DNA of 38,378 bases from a virus, in the IMG/VR virus record IMGVR_UViG_3300009161_000110, positions 1-38,378 of that record; one strand, written 5' to 3'. The notes beneath the pieces were generated by a model that was not told where the DNA came from, did not search any database, and was given only the letters and a program-made list of their open reading frames with translations. Positions 1 through 7,244 of this stretch are shown here, piece by piece (position 1 is the stretch's first letter; each line of letters begins with the position of its first letter). A program made the translations under genes and the position numbers.

Positions 1-591
1 GAATGGAACGGGTCAGGACTACACACAAACTTTTCAACTGATAAAATGAGAAACGAAGGTGGAGAGAGTTATTTCAACTCATTATTTAACGCATTAGAAT
101 CAAGAAGACATAAACATATTGAAGTTTATGGTTCGGATAATGAACTAAGACTTACAGGTAAATACGAAACACAAGCAATTGATAAATTCAGTTGGGGGAT
201 TAGTGATAGAGGTGCGTCTATCCGAGTACCAATGTCAACGGCAAAAGAATGGAAAGGATATATTGAAGATAGACGACCTGCATCAAATGCGAATCCTTAT
301 GAAATTATAAAAGTTATTTCTGAAACTCTCAAAATGGCGGATGAATTGTCCAATACTGTTCATAACATGTTTAGTAATGTTAGTATGAAAAATTTTGATG
401 AAGTGGCTAAAAAATACAACGGTGTATTATCAAGTGAGGAATTATTAAGTGAATACCAAAATGATGAATATGAAGTTAACCAGGAAACAGAAGTTACTAA
501 ATTTGATGCGGAATCATTAATAAAGAGTTCTTCATTACCTGAAGAACTTAAAAGGGTGATGATGGAAGCACGTAAAGTTGAAATAAAATGA
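1..591 (+). CDS. Glutamine synthetase, type II (eukaryote-like), C-terminal part
   Basis: The reading frame is open from base 1, so the gene begins upstream of the window; the first ATG, at base 46, is internal. The visible 196 residues hold the GSII active-site motifs in order: WNGSGLHTNFST (glutamate/ammonia side), H-K-H-I-x-x-Y-G, RLTGKYET, FSWG...RGASIRVP (ATP and phosphate contacts) and YIEDRRPASNANPY (metal site). GSII joins ammonia to glutamate using ATP. The usual H of RLTGxHET is Y here. After the catalytic core there are about 100 further residues rich in E, S and K (with a V-H-N-M-F segment) that I do not recognise. The stop overlaps the next start (ATGA). The family call is firm. 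Whether the enzyme is active depends on the part outside the window. Confidence 0.9.
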   Translation, partial: EWNGSGLHTNFSTDKMRNEGGESYFNSLFNALESRRHKHIEVYGSDNELRLTGKYETQAIDKFSWGISDRGASIRVPMSTAKEWKGYIEDRRPASNANPYEIIKVISETLKMADELSNTVHNMFSNVSMKNFDEVAKKYNGVLSSEELLSEYQNDEYEVNQETEVTKFDAESLIKSSSLPEELKRVMMEARKVEIK

Positions 592-806
592 GTGAACAAG
601 TAAATCATCCAGAACATTATGGGGGAGAGTCAAACCCATATGAAGCCATTAAGGTTATTGATGCTTGGGACTTAGGATTCTCACTTGGGAATACCGTGAA
701 ATATATCTCAAGAGCGGGAAAAAAAGAATCGGATAAAGAACTTCAGGACCTTAAAAAAGCCTTATGGTATCTACAACACCACATTGAAACATTAGAAAAG
801 AAATGA
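588..806 (+). CDS. DUF3310 family phage protein
   Basis: This 72-residue protein carries the DUF3310 pattern: NHPEHYGG near the N-terminus, then YEAIKVIDAW, then LGNTVKYISRAGKK, then DLKKALWYLQHHI at the end. The family is common in tailed phages and is sometimes labelled nucleotide-kinase-like, but its biochemical role is not settled. Its length is typical for a single-domain member. It overlaps the gene before it by ATGA and the methyltransferase after it by ATGA, so the three genes are probably translated from one message with coupled starts. Confidence 0.88.
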   Translation: MSEQVNHPEHYGGESNPYEAIKVIDAWDLGFSLGNTVKYISRAGKKESDKELQDLKKALWYLQHHIETLEKK

Positions 807-1669
807 TTGAAAATTATATAAATAAAATCACCATAGGTGATTGTAGAAATGTTATGTCGGAGATGCCGATAAACAGTGTTGACTTGATTGTAACATCGCC
901 ACCTTATGGTGTAGGGATTGCTTACGATGTTCACAACGATGATATGTATGTTGAGGAATACCTTCAGTTTACAAAAGAATGGTTGACTGAAGCATATCAA
1001 ATACTAAAGGATGATGGACGTATTGCTCTAAACATTCCATATGAGATTAACCGACAAGATAAAGGAGGACGAGTATTTTTTGTATCTGAAGTCTACCAAG
1101 TTATGAAAAGAATTGGGTATAAGTTCTTTGGTATTATTGACCTTGAGGAAGATAGTCCTCATAGAAGTAAGACAACTGCATGGGGTTCATGGATGAGTCC
1201 AAGTTCACCATACATCTATAACCCAAAAGAATGTGTTATTTTAGCTTACAAGAATAAACATATCAAAACAGTTAAAGGTGAACCACAATGGATTGGAACA
1301 CCTACAGAGATTGAACAAGAGGATGGTACTGTTAAAAAGAAAGTTGTTTACGCTGACGAGGATAAAAAAGAATTCATTAGTTTGGTTTACGGACAGTGGA
1401 AATACTTTGCGGACACTAGAACATTAACTAAAGCAACATTTTCAATGGATATCCCAACTAAGGCAATCAAAATTCTTTCATATAAGAATGATGTAATACT
1501 TGACCCATTTGCGGGTAGTGGAACTAGTTTAGTCGCTGCTGAGATATTAGACAGACGATGGATTGGGATTGAATTAAGTCCTGACTACACCAAAGTTGCT
1601 GAAGATAGGGTCCAAGCATTTGTTAATGAAAAGAAACAAACTAAAATGGAATTTGAAGAAGGGGTTTAA
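803..1669 (+). CDS. DNA methyltransferase, N6-adenine/N4-cytosine, beta-type motif order
   Basis: This 288-residue protein has catalytic motif IV first (TSPPYGVG, residues about 31-38) and the AdoMet-binding motif I near the C-terminus (DPFAGSGTSLVAAE), followed by RRWIGIELSPDY. That is the beta-class order of the N6/N4 methylase family. It transfers a methyl group from AdoMet to an exocyclic amino group of A or C. TSPPY is more often seen in N4-cytosine enzymes, but this does not decide the base. No restriction endonuclease lies next to it, so it is an orphan methylase, plausibly protecting phage DNA from host restriction. The stop codon lies inside a perfect terminator palindrome. Confidence 0.92.
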   Translation: MIENYINKITIGDCRNVMSEMPINSVDLIVTSPPYGVGIAYDVHNDDMYVEEYLQFTKEWLTEAYQILKDDGRIALNIPYEINRQDKGGRVFFVSEVYQVMKRIGYKFFGIIDLEEDSPHRSKTTAWGSWMSPSSPYIYNPKECVILAYKNKHIKTVKGEPQWIGTPTEIEQEDGTVKKKVVYADEDKKEFISLVYGQWKYFADTRTLTKATFSMDIPTKAIKILSYKNDVILDPFAGSGTSLVAAEILDRRWIGIELSPDYTKVAEDRVQAFVNEKKQTKMEFEEGV

Positions 1670-1686
1670 TTAAACCCTTTTTTTTA
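1661..1686 (+). terminator. Rho-independent terminator after the methyltransferase
   Basis: The perfect 16-base palindrome GGGTTTAATTAAACCC (1662-1677) is followed by a run of eight or more T. It contains the methyltransferase stop codon and ends the glutamine synthetase-DUF3310-methyltransferase unit. Confidence 0.85.
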
Positions 1687-1693
1687 TTCTTGT

Positions 1694-1701
1694 ATATTTA
1701 T
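1694..1701 (+). promoter_or_regulatory. ATATTTAT box (candidate late promoter), 4 bases before ATG
   Basis: ATATTTAT is followed by TGAT and then the ATG at 1706. The identical arrangement recurs before the genes at 14388 and, with GTATTTAT, 27064. A start of transcription 4-7 bases after the box would make the mRNA leaderless or nearly so. Confidence 0.6.
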
Positions 1702-1705
1702 TGAT

Positions 1706-2818
1706 ATGAAAATTTTAGTAACGGAAAGCCAATATTTTAAACTTATATTAGAACAACAGTCAGAAATAGAATTTCCTGAAGAAATTATTGTTAGATATAC
1801 TGATTTTAGACCTGACACTAATAACCAAAGAACTTTTGTTTATGTTAATGGGATTAATTCTAATGATTTAAAAACAATCAAAGAGTTAAAAGAAAGTGGT
1901 AAAGAGAATATAGTAGTGAAGTTAGCAAACGTCTACACAAATGAAGTCATTGATTTCTCAATCAACGAAATCAACCTTACTAAAGCATCAGGTGCCCCGT
2001 ATATAACGATAGATAAATTTAATTCAATTAAGGATGAACTTATTACTCACGAAATTAAGTTAGATGAAAATTTCCTAAAAAAATCGTCATCAGGTTTTCC
2101 AGAATTCATGACTAAAACCCTATACAATTTATATCCAAGTAATATCGGTAAAAATAGCTTTATCAATGGTAATGGGGTATGTAACAGTGAAGACGGATTA
2201 ATCAATATTCAAGGGACCAATGTTCCTGGACAAACTTGGTCCATATTAAATTATTTTGATACCAATCCTATGGTTATTAGAAAACTAATTGAGTGGTATA
2301 TGAATGGAGTCTTTGATAATAATCTAACACCCGCAGAAGTTACAATAGATGAATTTGGAAAATGGTTAACATTTAATTCTGACAATTTATTTAAACAAGG
2401 TAAGTATTTGCAGGAATTAGTGGACCTTAATCTTAAATCATATGATTCAGGGACTAAAACTGAAAATTTAACAATTAAAAAATTAACGGAATCACCACAT
2501 AATATTAATCCTAATGATATTAAACAATTCTGTTCTGGGTCTAAACAAGATAGATTTGATGGTAAAGACCTTGAAATTACATTACCAAGTGGAAAAAAAT
2601 ATGTACAAGTAAAACCATTAGGTAATGTCAAATATGATGAAATAGCTAAAACTTACACGGTTTATTCTTATCAAATGAAAAACTATAAGAATAAACCATT
2701 AGAATACATCATATTTACTAATACTAAAGAAATGTTAATTTTTGAAAACAAAAACTATAAGGTTGAGGGACAACACGTAGCAATTTTTAAATCACCACCA
2801 TTACCAACAGTCGGATAA
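1706..2818 (+). CDS. Tag A protein with possible PD-(D/E)xK-like nuclease domain
   Basis: This 370-residue protein starts MKILVTESQYFKLILEQ, a tag A peptide with V-T-E at residues 5-7. The body is not recognised overall. Near residues 282-305 there is F-D-G-K-D-L-E-I, then a short turn S-G-K-K, then Y-V-Q-V-K-P. This D...(E/Q)-x-K arrangement on two strands is what PD-(D/E)xK nucleases look like, with Q in place of the acidic residue. It is followed by alternating strands (YIIFTNTKEMLIF), as in that fold. The gene is monocistronic, with its own box upstream and terminator downstream. The nuclease idea is moderate to weak; the tag is clear. Confidence 0.8.
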   Translation: MKILVTESQYFKLILEQQSEIEFPEEIIVRYTDFRPDTNNQRTFVYVNGINSNDLKTIKELKESGKENIVVKLANVYTNEVIDFSINEINLTKASGAPYITIDKFNSIKDELITHEIKLDENFLKKSSSGFPEFMTKTLYNLYPSNIGKNSFINGNGVCNSEDGLINIQGTNVPGQTWSILNYFDTNPMVIRKLIEWYMNGVFDNNLTPAEVTIDEFGKWLTFNSDNLFKQGKYLQELVDLNLKSYDSGTKTENLTIKKLTESPHNINPNDIKQFCSGSKQDRFDGKDLEITLPSGKKYVQVKPLGNVKYDEIAKTYTVYSYQMKNYKNKPLEYIIFTNTKEMLIFENKNYKVEGQHVAIFKSPPLPTVG

Positions 2819-2826
2819 TATTAATA

Positions 2827-2850
2827 AAGAGGTTTAATACCTCTTTTTTT
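2827..2850 (+). terminator. Rho-independent terminator
   Basis: The stem AAGAGG/CCTCTT with loop TTTAATA is followed by a T run. It lies directly after the gene ending at 2818. Confidence 0.8.
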
Positions 2851-2859
2851 ATTTGTTAG

Positions 2860-2867
2860 ATATTTAT
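2860..2867 (+). promoter_or_regulatory. ATATTTAT box before the 379-residue protein
   Basis: ATATTTATA lies 16 bases before the ATG at 2884, directly after the preceding terminator. The spacing belongs to the second class (14-16 bases), also seen before 7883, 8529 and 13765(-). Confidence 0.55.
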
Positions 2868-2883
2868 AATAAAAACATTTCAA

Positions 2884-4023
2884 ATGAATAGATTATCACT
2901 TACTGAATCGGAATTGAAAAATAAGATGGTTCAAATATATAAAGAAGAACAAATTAAAATACTTGACGAAAAGTGGAATAAACTTTCAGGTGTTGATAGA
3001 CAATTTGTTCTTGAATTCTTAAAACTATTATATCCTGAAAAGGCTATCTTGGTTACTGAATCTCGTTGGTATAATACGTTGGGTGATATTGTTGGTATCT
3101 TTGACCCAACAGGTGTTGTTGATATTGTTAATGGTATTAGTTATTGGAGACAAGGAGATAAATTATTTGCAATATTATCATGGGTTTCTGCGGTTCCTTA
3201 TTTAGGGGATTTAATCGCTAAACCTGTTATTGGAGTTATGAAAATGGGTGGAGGTGCTGCGAAGGCGTTTAAAGCAGCAACTGTTGCAGGTGACGCTGCT
3301 AAGATGGCCGAGACTGCTAAAGTTGCGGGAGGACCAATCGCTAAATTGGTTGAGAACGCTCCGTCATGGGGAGGTAAACTAATGGATATGTTAAGAAGTT
3401 TAATTGGTAAAGTTCCATTCTTAGGTAGAGGATTAGTTAAAGTAATTGACGAATTTGTTGGTATCTTTACTAAGGCTGGAAAAGAGATGAAAACCTCAGG
3501 AGAAATGGCGACTAAGATGTTTGGTAAAGGTGAAGCTCAATTAAGTAAACTTGAGAAAGACCAACTAATGAAAGCCATGGAAAAACAAGGTAGTTTTAGA
3601 GGATTCAGAGATTATAAAGGTGAAAAACAATCATTCTCTAATAAATACGTTTCAGGTGGTATGGGAAGACTTTGGGGTAATAGAGCAACTAGGTCTTTAA
3701 TGAGAAGGACTAAATGGTATTTAGGATTATTAGATTTTATAGGTATCGCAAACTTTGTTGGACCTGATGAATTAGAACAAAAATACGGTGACTTACAAGC
3801 TAAAGTGGATGAATATAGTAAAACTGAAAAAGCACAAAAATACGCTGAAGAAGAATTTGGACAAACGGGTGGAGCGACTCCACCACCAATGCCGTCAACA
3901 CCAACAACACCAACGACATCATCTACAGGTGGTGGAGGAGGTATGGACGCAATATCAATGATATCATCATTATTAGGGGGTGGTAGTGGAACTGCTGGTA
4001 AAATTGCGGGGGCATTAATATAA
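2884..4023 (+). CDS. Tag A protein with hydrophobic central region and Gly/Pro/Thr-rich tail
   Basis: This 379-residue protein has the N-terminus MNRLSLTESELKNK (L-T-E at residues 6-8), a tag A variant. Residues about 60-120 contain LGDIVGIFDPTGVVDIVNG and a long hydrophobic stretch (FAILSWVSAVPYLGDLIAKP), reminiscent of the membrane-active or pretoxin linkers of polymorphic toxins. An Ala/Gly/Lys-rich amphipathic segment follows. The last 50 residues are low complexity, with TPTTPTT and GGGGG runs, ending in GAGALI-type hydrophobic residues. I cannot name a family. It may be a virion protein that meets the membrane at genome entry, but that is inference. The next gene starts 1 base after its stop. 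Confidence 0.82.
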   Translation: MNRLSLTESELKNKMVQIYKEEQIKILDEKWNKLSGVDRQFVLEFLKLLYPEKAILVTESRWYNTLGDIVGIFDPTGVVDIVNGISYWRQGDKLFAILSWVSAVPYLGDLIAKPVIGVMKMGGGAAKAFKAATVAGDAAKMAETAKVAGGPIAKLVENAPSWGGKLMDMLRSLIGKVPFLGRGLVKVIDEFVGIFTKAGKEMKTSGEMATKMFGKGEAQLSKLEKDQLMKAMEKQGSFRGFRDYKGEKQSFSNKYVSGGMGRLWGNRATRSLMRRTKWYLGLLDFIGIANFVGPDELEQKYGDLQAKVDEYSKTEKAQKYAEEEFGQTGGATPPPMPSTPTTPTTSSTGGGGGMDAISMISSLLGGGSGTAGKIAGALI

Positions 4024-4024
4024 T

Positions 4025-5461
4025 ATGAAGAAGTTAATTAAGGAAAGTGGTTTAAGAGAAATTAATAAACTCGCTAAACGATACCCAAAAGCGGAGATTT
4101 ATTTTCATCAAGATTTAGATGGTGTTACTACCGCAATTGCAATGAAAAAATATCTTGAGGATTATGGGATTAAAGTTGTTGATGCTCACGTCATCCAATA
4201 TGGGGACAAGGAATTTGCAGTTAAAAAAATTGACGCTAGAGGTGATACAATGCCCGTTCTTGTTGATTTTGCACATGGTAAACCAATGTTCATAATACAT
4301 ACTGACCACCACGATAGTCAGGCAGGAGCTGAAGAAACTAAATCAACATCGTTTAGACACTCAAGGTCAAACGTTGAAACAATATCACAAGTTGTATCAC
4401 CAAGTGATATATTCCCTGATAGAGACATTTTATTAATATCAACAGTAGATTCTGCAAATTTTGCAATGAATAATATCTCTATTGACCAAGTAATTAATTA
4501 TTTATTTAGTTTGGATAAAAATTCGTCAATTTCTAAAAATAAAATGGCTTTAGGATTAGTAGCCAATAAATTGTTATTAGCATTTAAAAACAAACCAGGG
4601 TTTCTTGAGGAACTTGTTATGAAATGTACTCCATCATTAATGAATATTTTACAGAATATTAAAAGAATAATGGAAGAAAAAGGATATGCAACTGTCCCAC
4701 AATTACAAAAAAACAAAGAAGGGTATATTCAACAAATGAAATCGCACCCTAATGTTAAAGTTGAAGGAAATATTATTGTTCAGTATGGTGGTGGTAATAT
4801 GATGAAACCAGGTTCTTACGATAGATATACACCATTTAAAAACAATCCTGAAGCTGATTTTATAGTTATTGCTTGGCCGTTAGGGTTGGTTCAAGCGTCT
4901 TGTAATCCTTTTAAGAAAGAAAGAGCGTTAAAAGGAATTGATTTAGGTCAAATCAAAGATGAGGTTTTATCTAAATGGGAATCTCAGTTAAAGGAAAAAG
5001 AAATTCCATTATCAACACTTAAATGGGTTTCTGAAATATCGGCAGGTCCTGAATCCGTTGGGTTTACATTTAAAGATTTTGCGGCAATTTATGGTAATAA
5101 ATTTGTTGAGATGGAAAACGGTAGAGAACTTTTGACTAAGTTAGGAGAGATTATGGAAAAACCTTATTCGAGTTTAAATAATGAGGAAAAAGAAATGTTG
5201 GAAAAATATACAGTTGATTCTTGGGAAGTTATTAAAGTAACAATTAAAGCTTGGGATGTTATTTTGGCGAATAGTGGAGGTCATAAATGTATTACAAATA
5301 TCTCAGGATTAAGTTATTTAGGTAGAGCATCACAAAAGAAAGAAAAATCTGGAAGTGGAGGTTATCAAAAAACTGACGAAGATGCTCCGTATGTTAAATT
5401 CACTAAGATGATACAAAGAGAGTTTGTTAGAGTATTACAGGAGAAAATTAATAACGGATAA
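4025..5461 (+). CDS. DHH/DHHA1-type phosphoesterase with tag-like N-terminus
   Basis: This 478-residue protein has the DHH family hallmarks. HQDLDGVTTAIAM (residues 28-40) gives the D-x-D metal ligands, V-D-F-A-H puts an aspartate at 81, TDHHD (93-97) is the signature, and VDSANFA follows. Near residues 418-421 SGGHK matches the substrate-binding GGH of a DHHA1 domain. Family members cut short RNA, single-stranded DNA, pAp or cyclic dinucleotides; I cannot say which applies here. The first residues, MKKLIKESGLREINK, contain I-K-E and L-R-E, resembling the other tags. Its 3' end overlaps the convergent DUF192 gene by 14 bases. With its tag it could be carried in the virion, perhaps to remove signalling nucleotides or nanoRNA (inference). 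Confidence 0.87.
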   Translation: MKKLIKESGLREINKLAKRYPKAEIYFHQDLDGVTTAIAMKKYLEDYGIKVVDAHVIQYGDKEFAVKKIDARGDTMPVLVDFAHGKPMFIIHTDHHDSQAGAEETKSTSFRHSRSNVETISQVVSPSDIFPDRDILLISTVDSANFAMNNISIDQVINYLFSLDKNSSISKNKMALGLVANKLLLAFKNKPGFLEELVMKCTPSLMNILQNIKRIMEEKGYATVPQLQKNKEGYIQQMKSHPNVKVEGNIIVQYGGGNMMKPGSYDRYTPFKNNPEADFIVIAWPLGLVQASCNPFKKERALKGIDLGQIKDEVLSKWESQLKEKEIPLSTLKWVSEISAGPESVGFTFKDFAAIYGNKFVEMENGRELLTKLGEIMEKPYSSLNNEEKEMLEKYTVDSWEVIKVTIKAWDVILANSGGHKCITNISGLSYLGRASQKKEKSGSGGYQKTDEDAPYVKFTKMIQREFVRVLQEKINNG

Positions 5462-5789
5462 AATCTCGGTCTTTAATTCCTAATTTTTTACAGGTCCCGC
5501 CTTTAAGTTCTAAGATGGAATCACCCTTACCAACATAACTTGGACAGTCTTTAGTCTCACATGGAGGACAGTTGTGATGAATTTTAGTAATCTCATTACC
5601 GTCTATAAAAATAATATCTAATGGGATTATACAGTTTTTCATCCAAAAACCATGTTGACCTTGGTCCATTAAAAATAACATACCGTTAAAAGTTGAATCA
5701 AAGTCACGACCCATCATACCCTTTTGAGTATCCTTTTTGGTAATCATGGTTTTAACTTTAAACTTATTATCGTTGATTTTTAATATCAT
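5448..5789 (-). CDS. DUF192 family protein
   Basis: This 113-residue protein has the DUF192 core: KGMMGRDF, GMLFLM, HGFWMKNCIIPLDIIFID, then Y-V-G-K-G-D-S-I-L-E-L-K-G-G. Family members are small beta-barrel proteins, often secreted in bacteria, with no firm function. Here there is no signal peptide, so it should be cytoplasmic. Two extra cysteines in PPCETKDCPSY are unusual. The start is fixed by the ATATTTAT box ending 4 bases before the ATG. It faces the DHH gene and overlaps its end. Confidence 0.88.
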   Translation of the reverse strand: MILKINDNKFKVKTMITKKDTQKGMMGRDFDSTFNGMLFLMDQGQHGFWMKNCIIPLDIIFIDGNEITKIHHNCPPCETKDCPSYVGKGDSILELKGGTCKKLGIKDRDFIRY

Positions 5790-5793
5790 AACT

Positions 5794-5801
5794 ATAAATA
5801 T
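5794..5801 (-). promoter_or_regulatory. ATATTTAT box (minus strand) before DUF192
   Basis: Read on the minus strand, the box is ATATTTAT-AGTT-ATG: 4 bases between box and start codon, the most common spacing in this window. Confidence 0.55.
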
Positions 5802-5856
5802 CTTAAGGTTTTGTAATAAAATCTGAAAAATAGTTTTTCTTTTTGAAAAGTTTAAT

Positions 5857-5945
5857 ATATTTATATCCTACAAAGCCCCAACGACCCCTTTCTTAGTTGG
5901 TAATTACTAAACCCTGATAAATGTAAAAATTTGTTAGGGTTTTTT
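5857..5945 (+). ncRNA. Candidate small RNA between a late box and a terminator
   Basis: An ATATTTAT box (5857-5864) is followed by no ATG. Instead there is about 80 bases of structured sequence: CCAAC...GTTGG (5878-5900) forms one hairpin with a pyrimidine-rich loop (CCCCTTTCTTA region), and a 14-bp stem with T run ends it at 5945. The same box elsewhere drives genes, so this looks like an independent transcript of about 75-80 bases. Alternatively it is a leader or orphan terminator from a decayed gene. It ends just upstream of the smpB promoter. I see no tRNA-like ends and no tag reading frame, so it is not a tmRNA. Confidence 0.4.
5909..5945 (+). terminator. Strong rho-independent terminator upstream of smpB
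   Basis: Bases 5909-5922 pair with 5929-5942 (14 bp including two G-T pairs, six-base loop GTAAAA), followed by a T run. It insulates smpB from upstream plus-strand transcription. Confidence 0.8.
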
Positions 5946-5957
5946 CATTTTTATTTA

Positions 5958-5965
5958 TATCTTTG
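5958..5965 (+). promoter_or_regulatory. Bacteroidota-type promoter (TAnnTTTG) for smpB
   Basis: TATCTTTG lies 5 bases before the ATG at 5971, so the message is likely leaderless. This matches the -7 element used by the primary sigma factor of Bacteroidota. No exact TTTG is seen 20 bases upstream (TTAG there). Confidence 0.6.
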
Positions 5966-5970
5966 TGGTT

Positions 5971-6396
5971 ATGAAGAATAAAGTTCACATAGAGAATCGT
6001 AAAGTTAAATTTGAATATTTCATAGAGGAGAAATTCTCTGCAGGTATTAAATTGACTGGTATTGAGGTAAAGAGAATCCGAGAAGGAAAGGTCTCTATGA
6101 CGGACTCATTCTGTTATTTTAATAATGGTGAGTTGTTTATGAAAGGAATCCTCATCCAAGGAATTGGTAACGACAACATTGGTAGAGATAGAAAGTTATT
6201 GTTAAAGAAGAAACAATTACGAAAACTTGAGTCAGAGTTAACTAAAGGATTTACTATTATACCTCATATTCTTTACGAGAATGATAGAGGATTGTTAAAA
6301 ATGGATATTGTATTAGCCAAGGGTAAAAAACTTTGGGATAAACGTAATACTATCAAAGAACGTGATATTGACAGACAAATAAATTTGGCCAATTAA
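5971..6396 (+). CDS. smpB: SmpB (tmRNA-binding protein) homologue
   Basis: This 141-residue protein matches SmpB along its length: NRKVKFEYFIEEKFSAGIKL, LTGIEVKRIREGK, RDRKLLLKKKQLRKLE, GFTIIPHILYEN, then AKGKKLWDKRNTIKERD. SmpB binds tmRNA and helps it enter stalled ribosomes, releasing them. The KGKK(x)DKR C-terminal tail that senses the empty mRNA channel is present. I prefer the ATG at 5971 over the in-frame GTG at 5965, which lies inside the promoter. A phage copy could supply ribosome rescue when mRNA is degraded during infection, or redirect the host system. No tmRNA gene is visible in this window. Confidence 0.93.
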   Translation: MKNKVHIENRKVKFEYFIEEKFSAGIKLTGIEVKRIREGKVSMTDSFCYFNNGELFMKGILIQGIGNDNIGRDRKLLLKKKQLRKLESELTKGFTIIPHILYENDRGLLKMDIVLAKGKKLWDKRNTIKERDIDRQINLAN

Positions 6397-6415
6397 AATA
6401 TTGTGCTTATATTTG
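6384..6415 (+). promoter_or_regulatory. Bacteroidota-type promoter, TTTG-20-TATATTTG
   Basis: TTTG at 6384-6387 and TATATTTG at 6408-6415 are separated by exactly 20 bases, the optimum for the Bacteroidota -33/-7 promoter. The upstream element lies inside the last codons of smpB. It serves the gene at 6441. Confidence 0.7.
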
Positions 6416-6440
6416 TAAAACAAACACGAAAACTTCCACC

Positions 6441-7211
6441 ATGACCCTAAAAGAACATCAACAAAAACACATCAAAGACTCAATCACCGCAATTCAAAAA
6501 AATGCGGGTACTTTCAAATCTGAACAGACGAAAATCGAGTCTGAGTGGGATAAATATTTCAAAGAAATTCAAAAACATTCCGATAAATTTGAGTTGGTTA
6601 AAACTCAATATACTCAAACTTGGCCTGTAAATGTTTATAAATTAGACACTCAAGGTAACCGTATTGGTTATGACAACGTTAAGATTGGTGAAATTTCCGA
6701 GAACTATAACGGGTCTAAAATTGTTTACAAGGGTGAACTACCTGAAGGTGAGTCTAACAATCGTATTACTGTTTCTGTTGAAGAGCACACAACTACTCCA
6801 AGAGGTGGATGGAGAAGTCAGAGTCATGGTTATAAGTTAAAAGTTAGAGTTGGTAATGATGAGACTAAGACCTATTACAAAACAGGTAAACCTGTTGTAA
6901 CAATTGTTGAGGACTATGTTAAAAGATTGTGGGATGTTCATAACCGAAGAATTAAAGATAACGAAGTTCGTATGAGTGCCTTTGGTGAAGCATTCAAACG
7001 TTACAGAAATTCTGACATTGATTTTGGTGGTAACAGAGTTAATAACATTAACACTACAAGAAACCAAATCGTGGTAAAAAACCCTAACGGAAGTGCGGTT
7101 ATCCTTAACTACTCAGAGGTTGATGGTAAAATTGTGTTCACTATTGCTCAAGTATCTATGGGAGAAAATAGTGCAGATTCTGTTATCGAGGCATTAGGAA
7201 ATATGAAATAG
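6441..7211 (+). CDS. Unknown protein with N-terminal coiled coil
   Basis: This 256-residue protein is not one I recognise. Residues 1-60 are strongly helical and charged (KEHQQKHIKDSITAIQKN and following), likely coiled coil. The middle (about 60-145) is strand-rich with Y/G/T content, and the C-terminal third alternates helix and strand. There is no signal peptide or membrane segment and no tag. It has its own host-type promoter and uses more C-ending codons than the neighbouring late genes, which suggests strong early expression. ACGAAAACTTCCACC precedes the start, without a Shine-Dalgarno site. Confidence 0.85.
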   Translation: MTLKEHQQKHIKDSITAIQKNAGTFKSEQTKIESEWDKYFKEIQKHSDKFELVKTQYTQTWPVNVYKLDTQGNRIGYDNVKIGEISENYNGSKIVYKGELPEGESNNRITVSVEEHTTTPRGGWRSQSHGYKLKVRVGNDETKTYYKTGKPVVTIVEDYVKRLWDVHNRRIKDNEVRMSAFGEAFKRYRNSDIDFGGNRVNNINTTRNQIVVKNPNGSAVILNYSEVDGKIVFTIAQVSMGENSADSVIEALGNMK

Positions 7212-7217
7212 TTTTTG

Positions 7218-7225
7218 TAAATTTG
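7218..7225 (+). promoter_or_regulatory. Bacteroidota-type -7 element TAAATTTG
   Basis: TAAATTTG lies 19 bases before the ATG at 7245. No clear TTTG lies 20 bases upstream, so the promoter is probably weaker or differs at -33. Confidence 0.5.
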
Positions 7226-7244
7226 TAGAATAAATCAAATAGAT

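Noticed and set aside
46-591. Glutamine synthetase beginning at the ATG at base 46
   Set aside because: The frame is open through base 1 and the upstream codons encode the WNGxGxHTNFST active-site motif, so base 46 is internal.
5866-5945. A tmRNA next to smpB
   Set aside because: The candidate RNA is only about 80 bases. It has no tRNA-like acceptor with GGG/CCC ends and no tag-encoding frame ending in Ala-Ala.
5965-5967. GTG start for smpB two codons upstream
   Set aside because: The GTG overlaps the TATCTTTG promoter element; a start there would lie at or before the expected first base of the message. The same argument removes the GTG at 33781.
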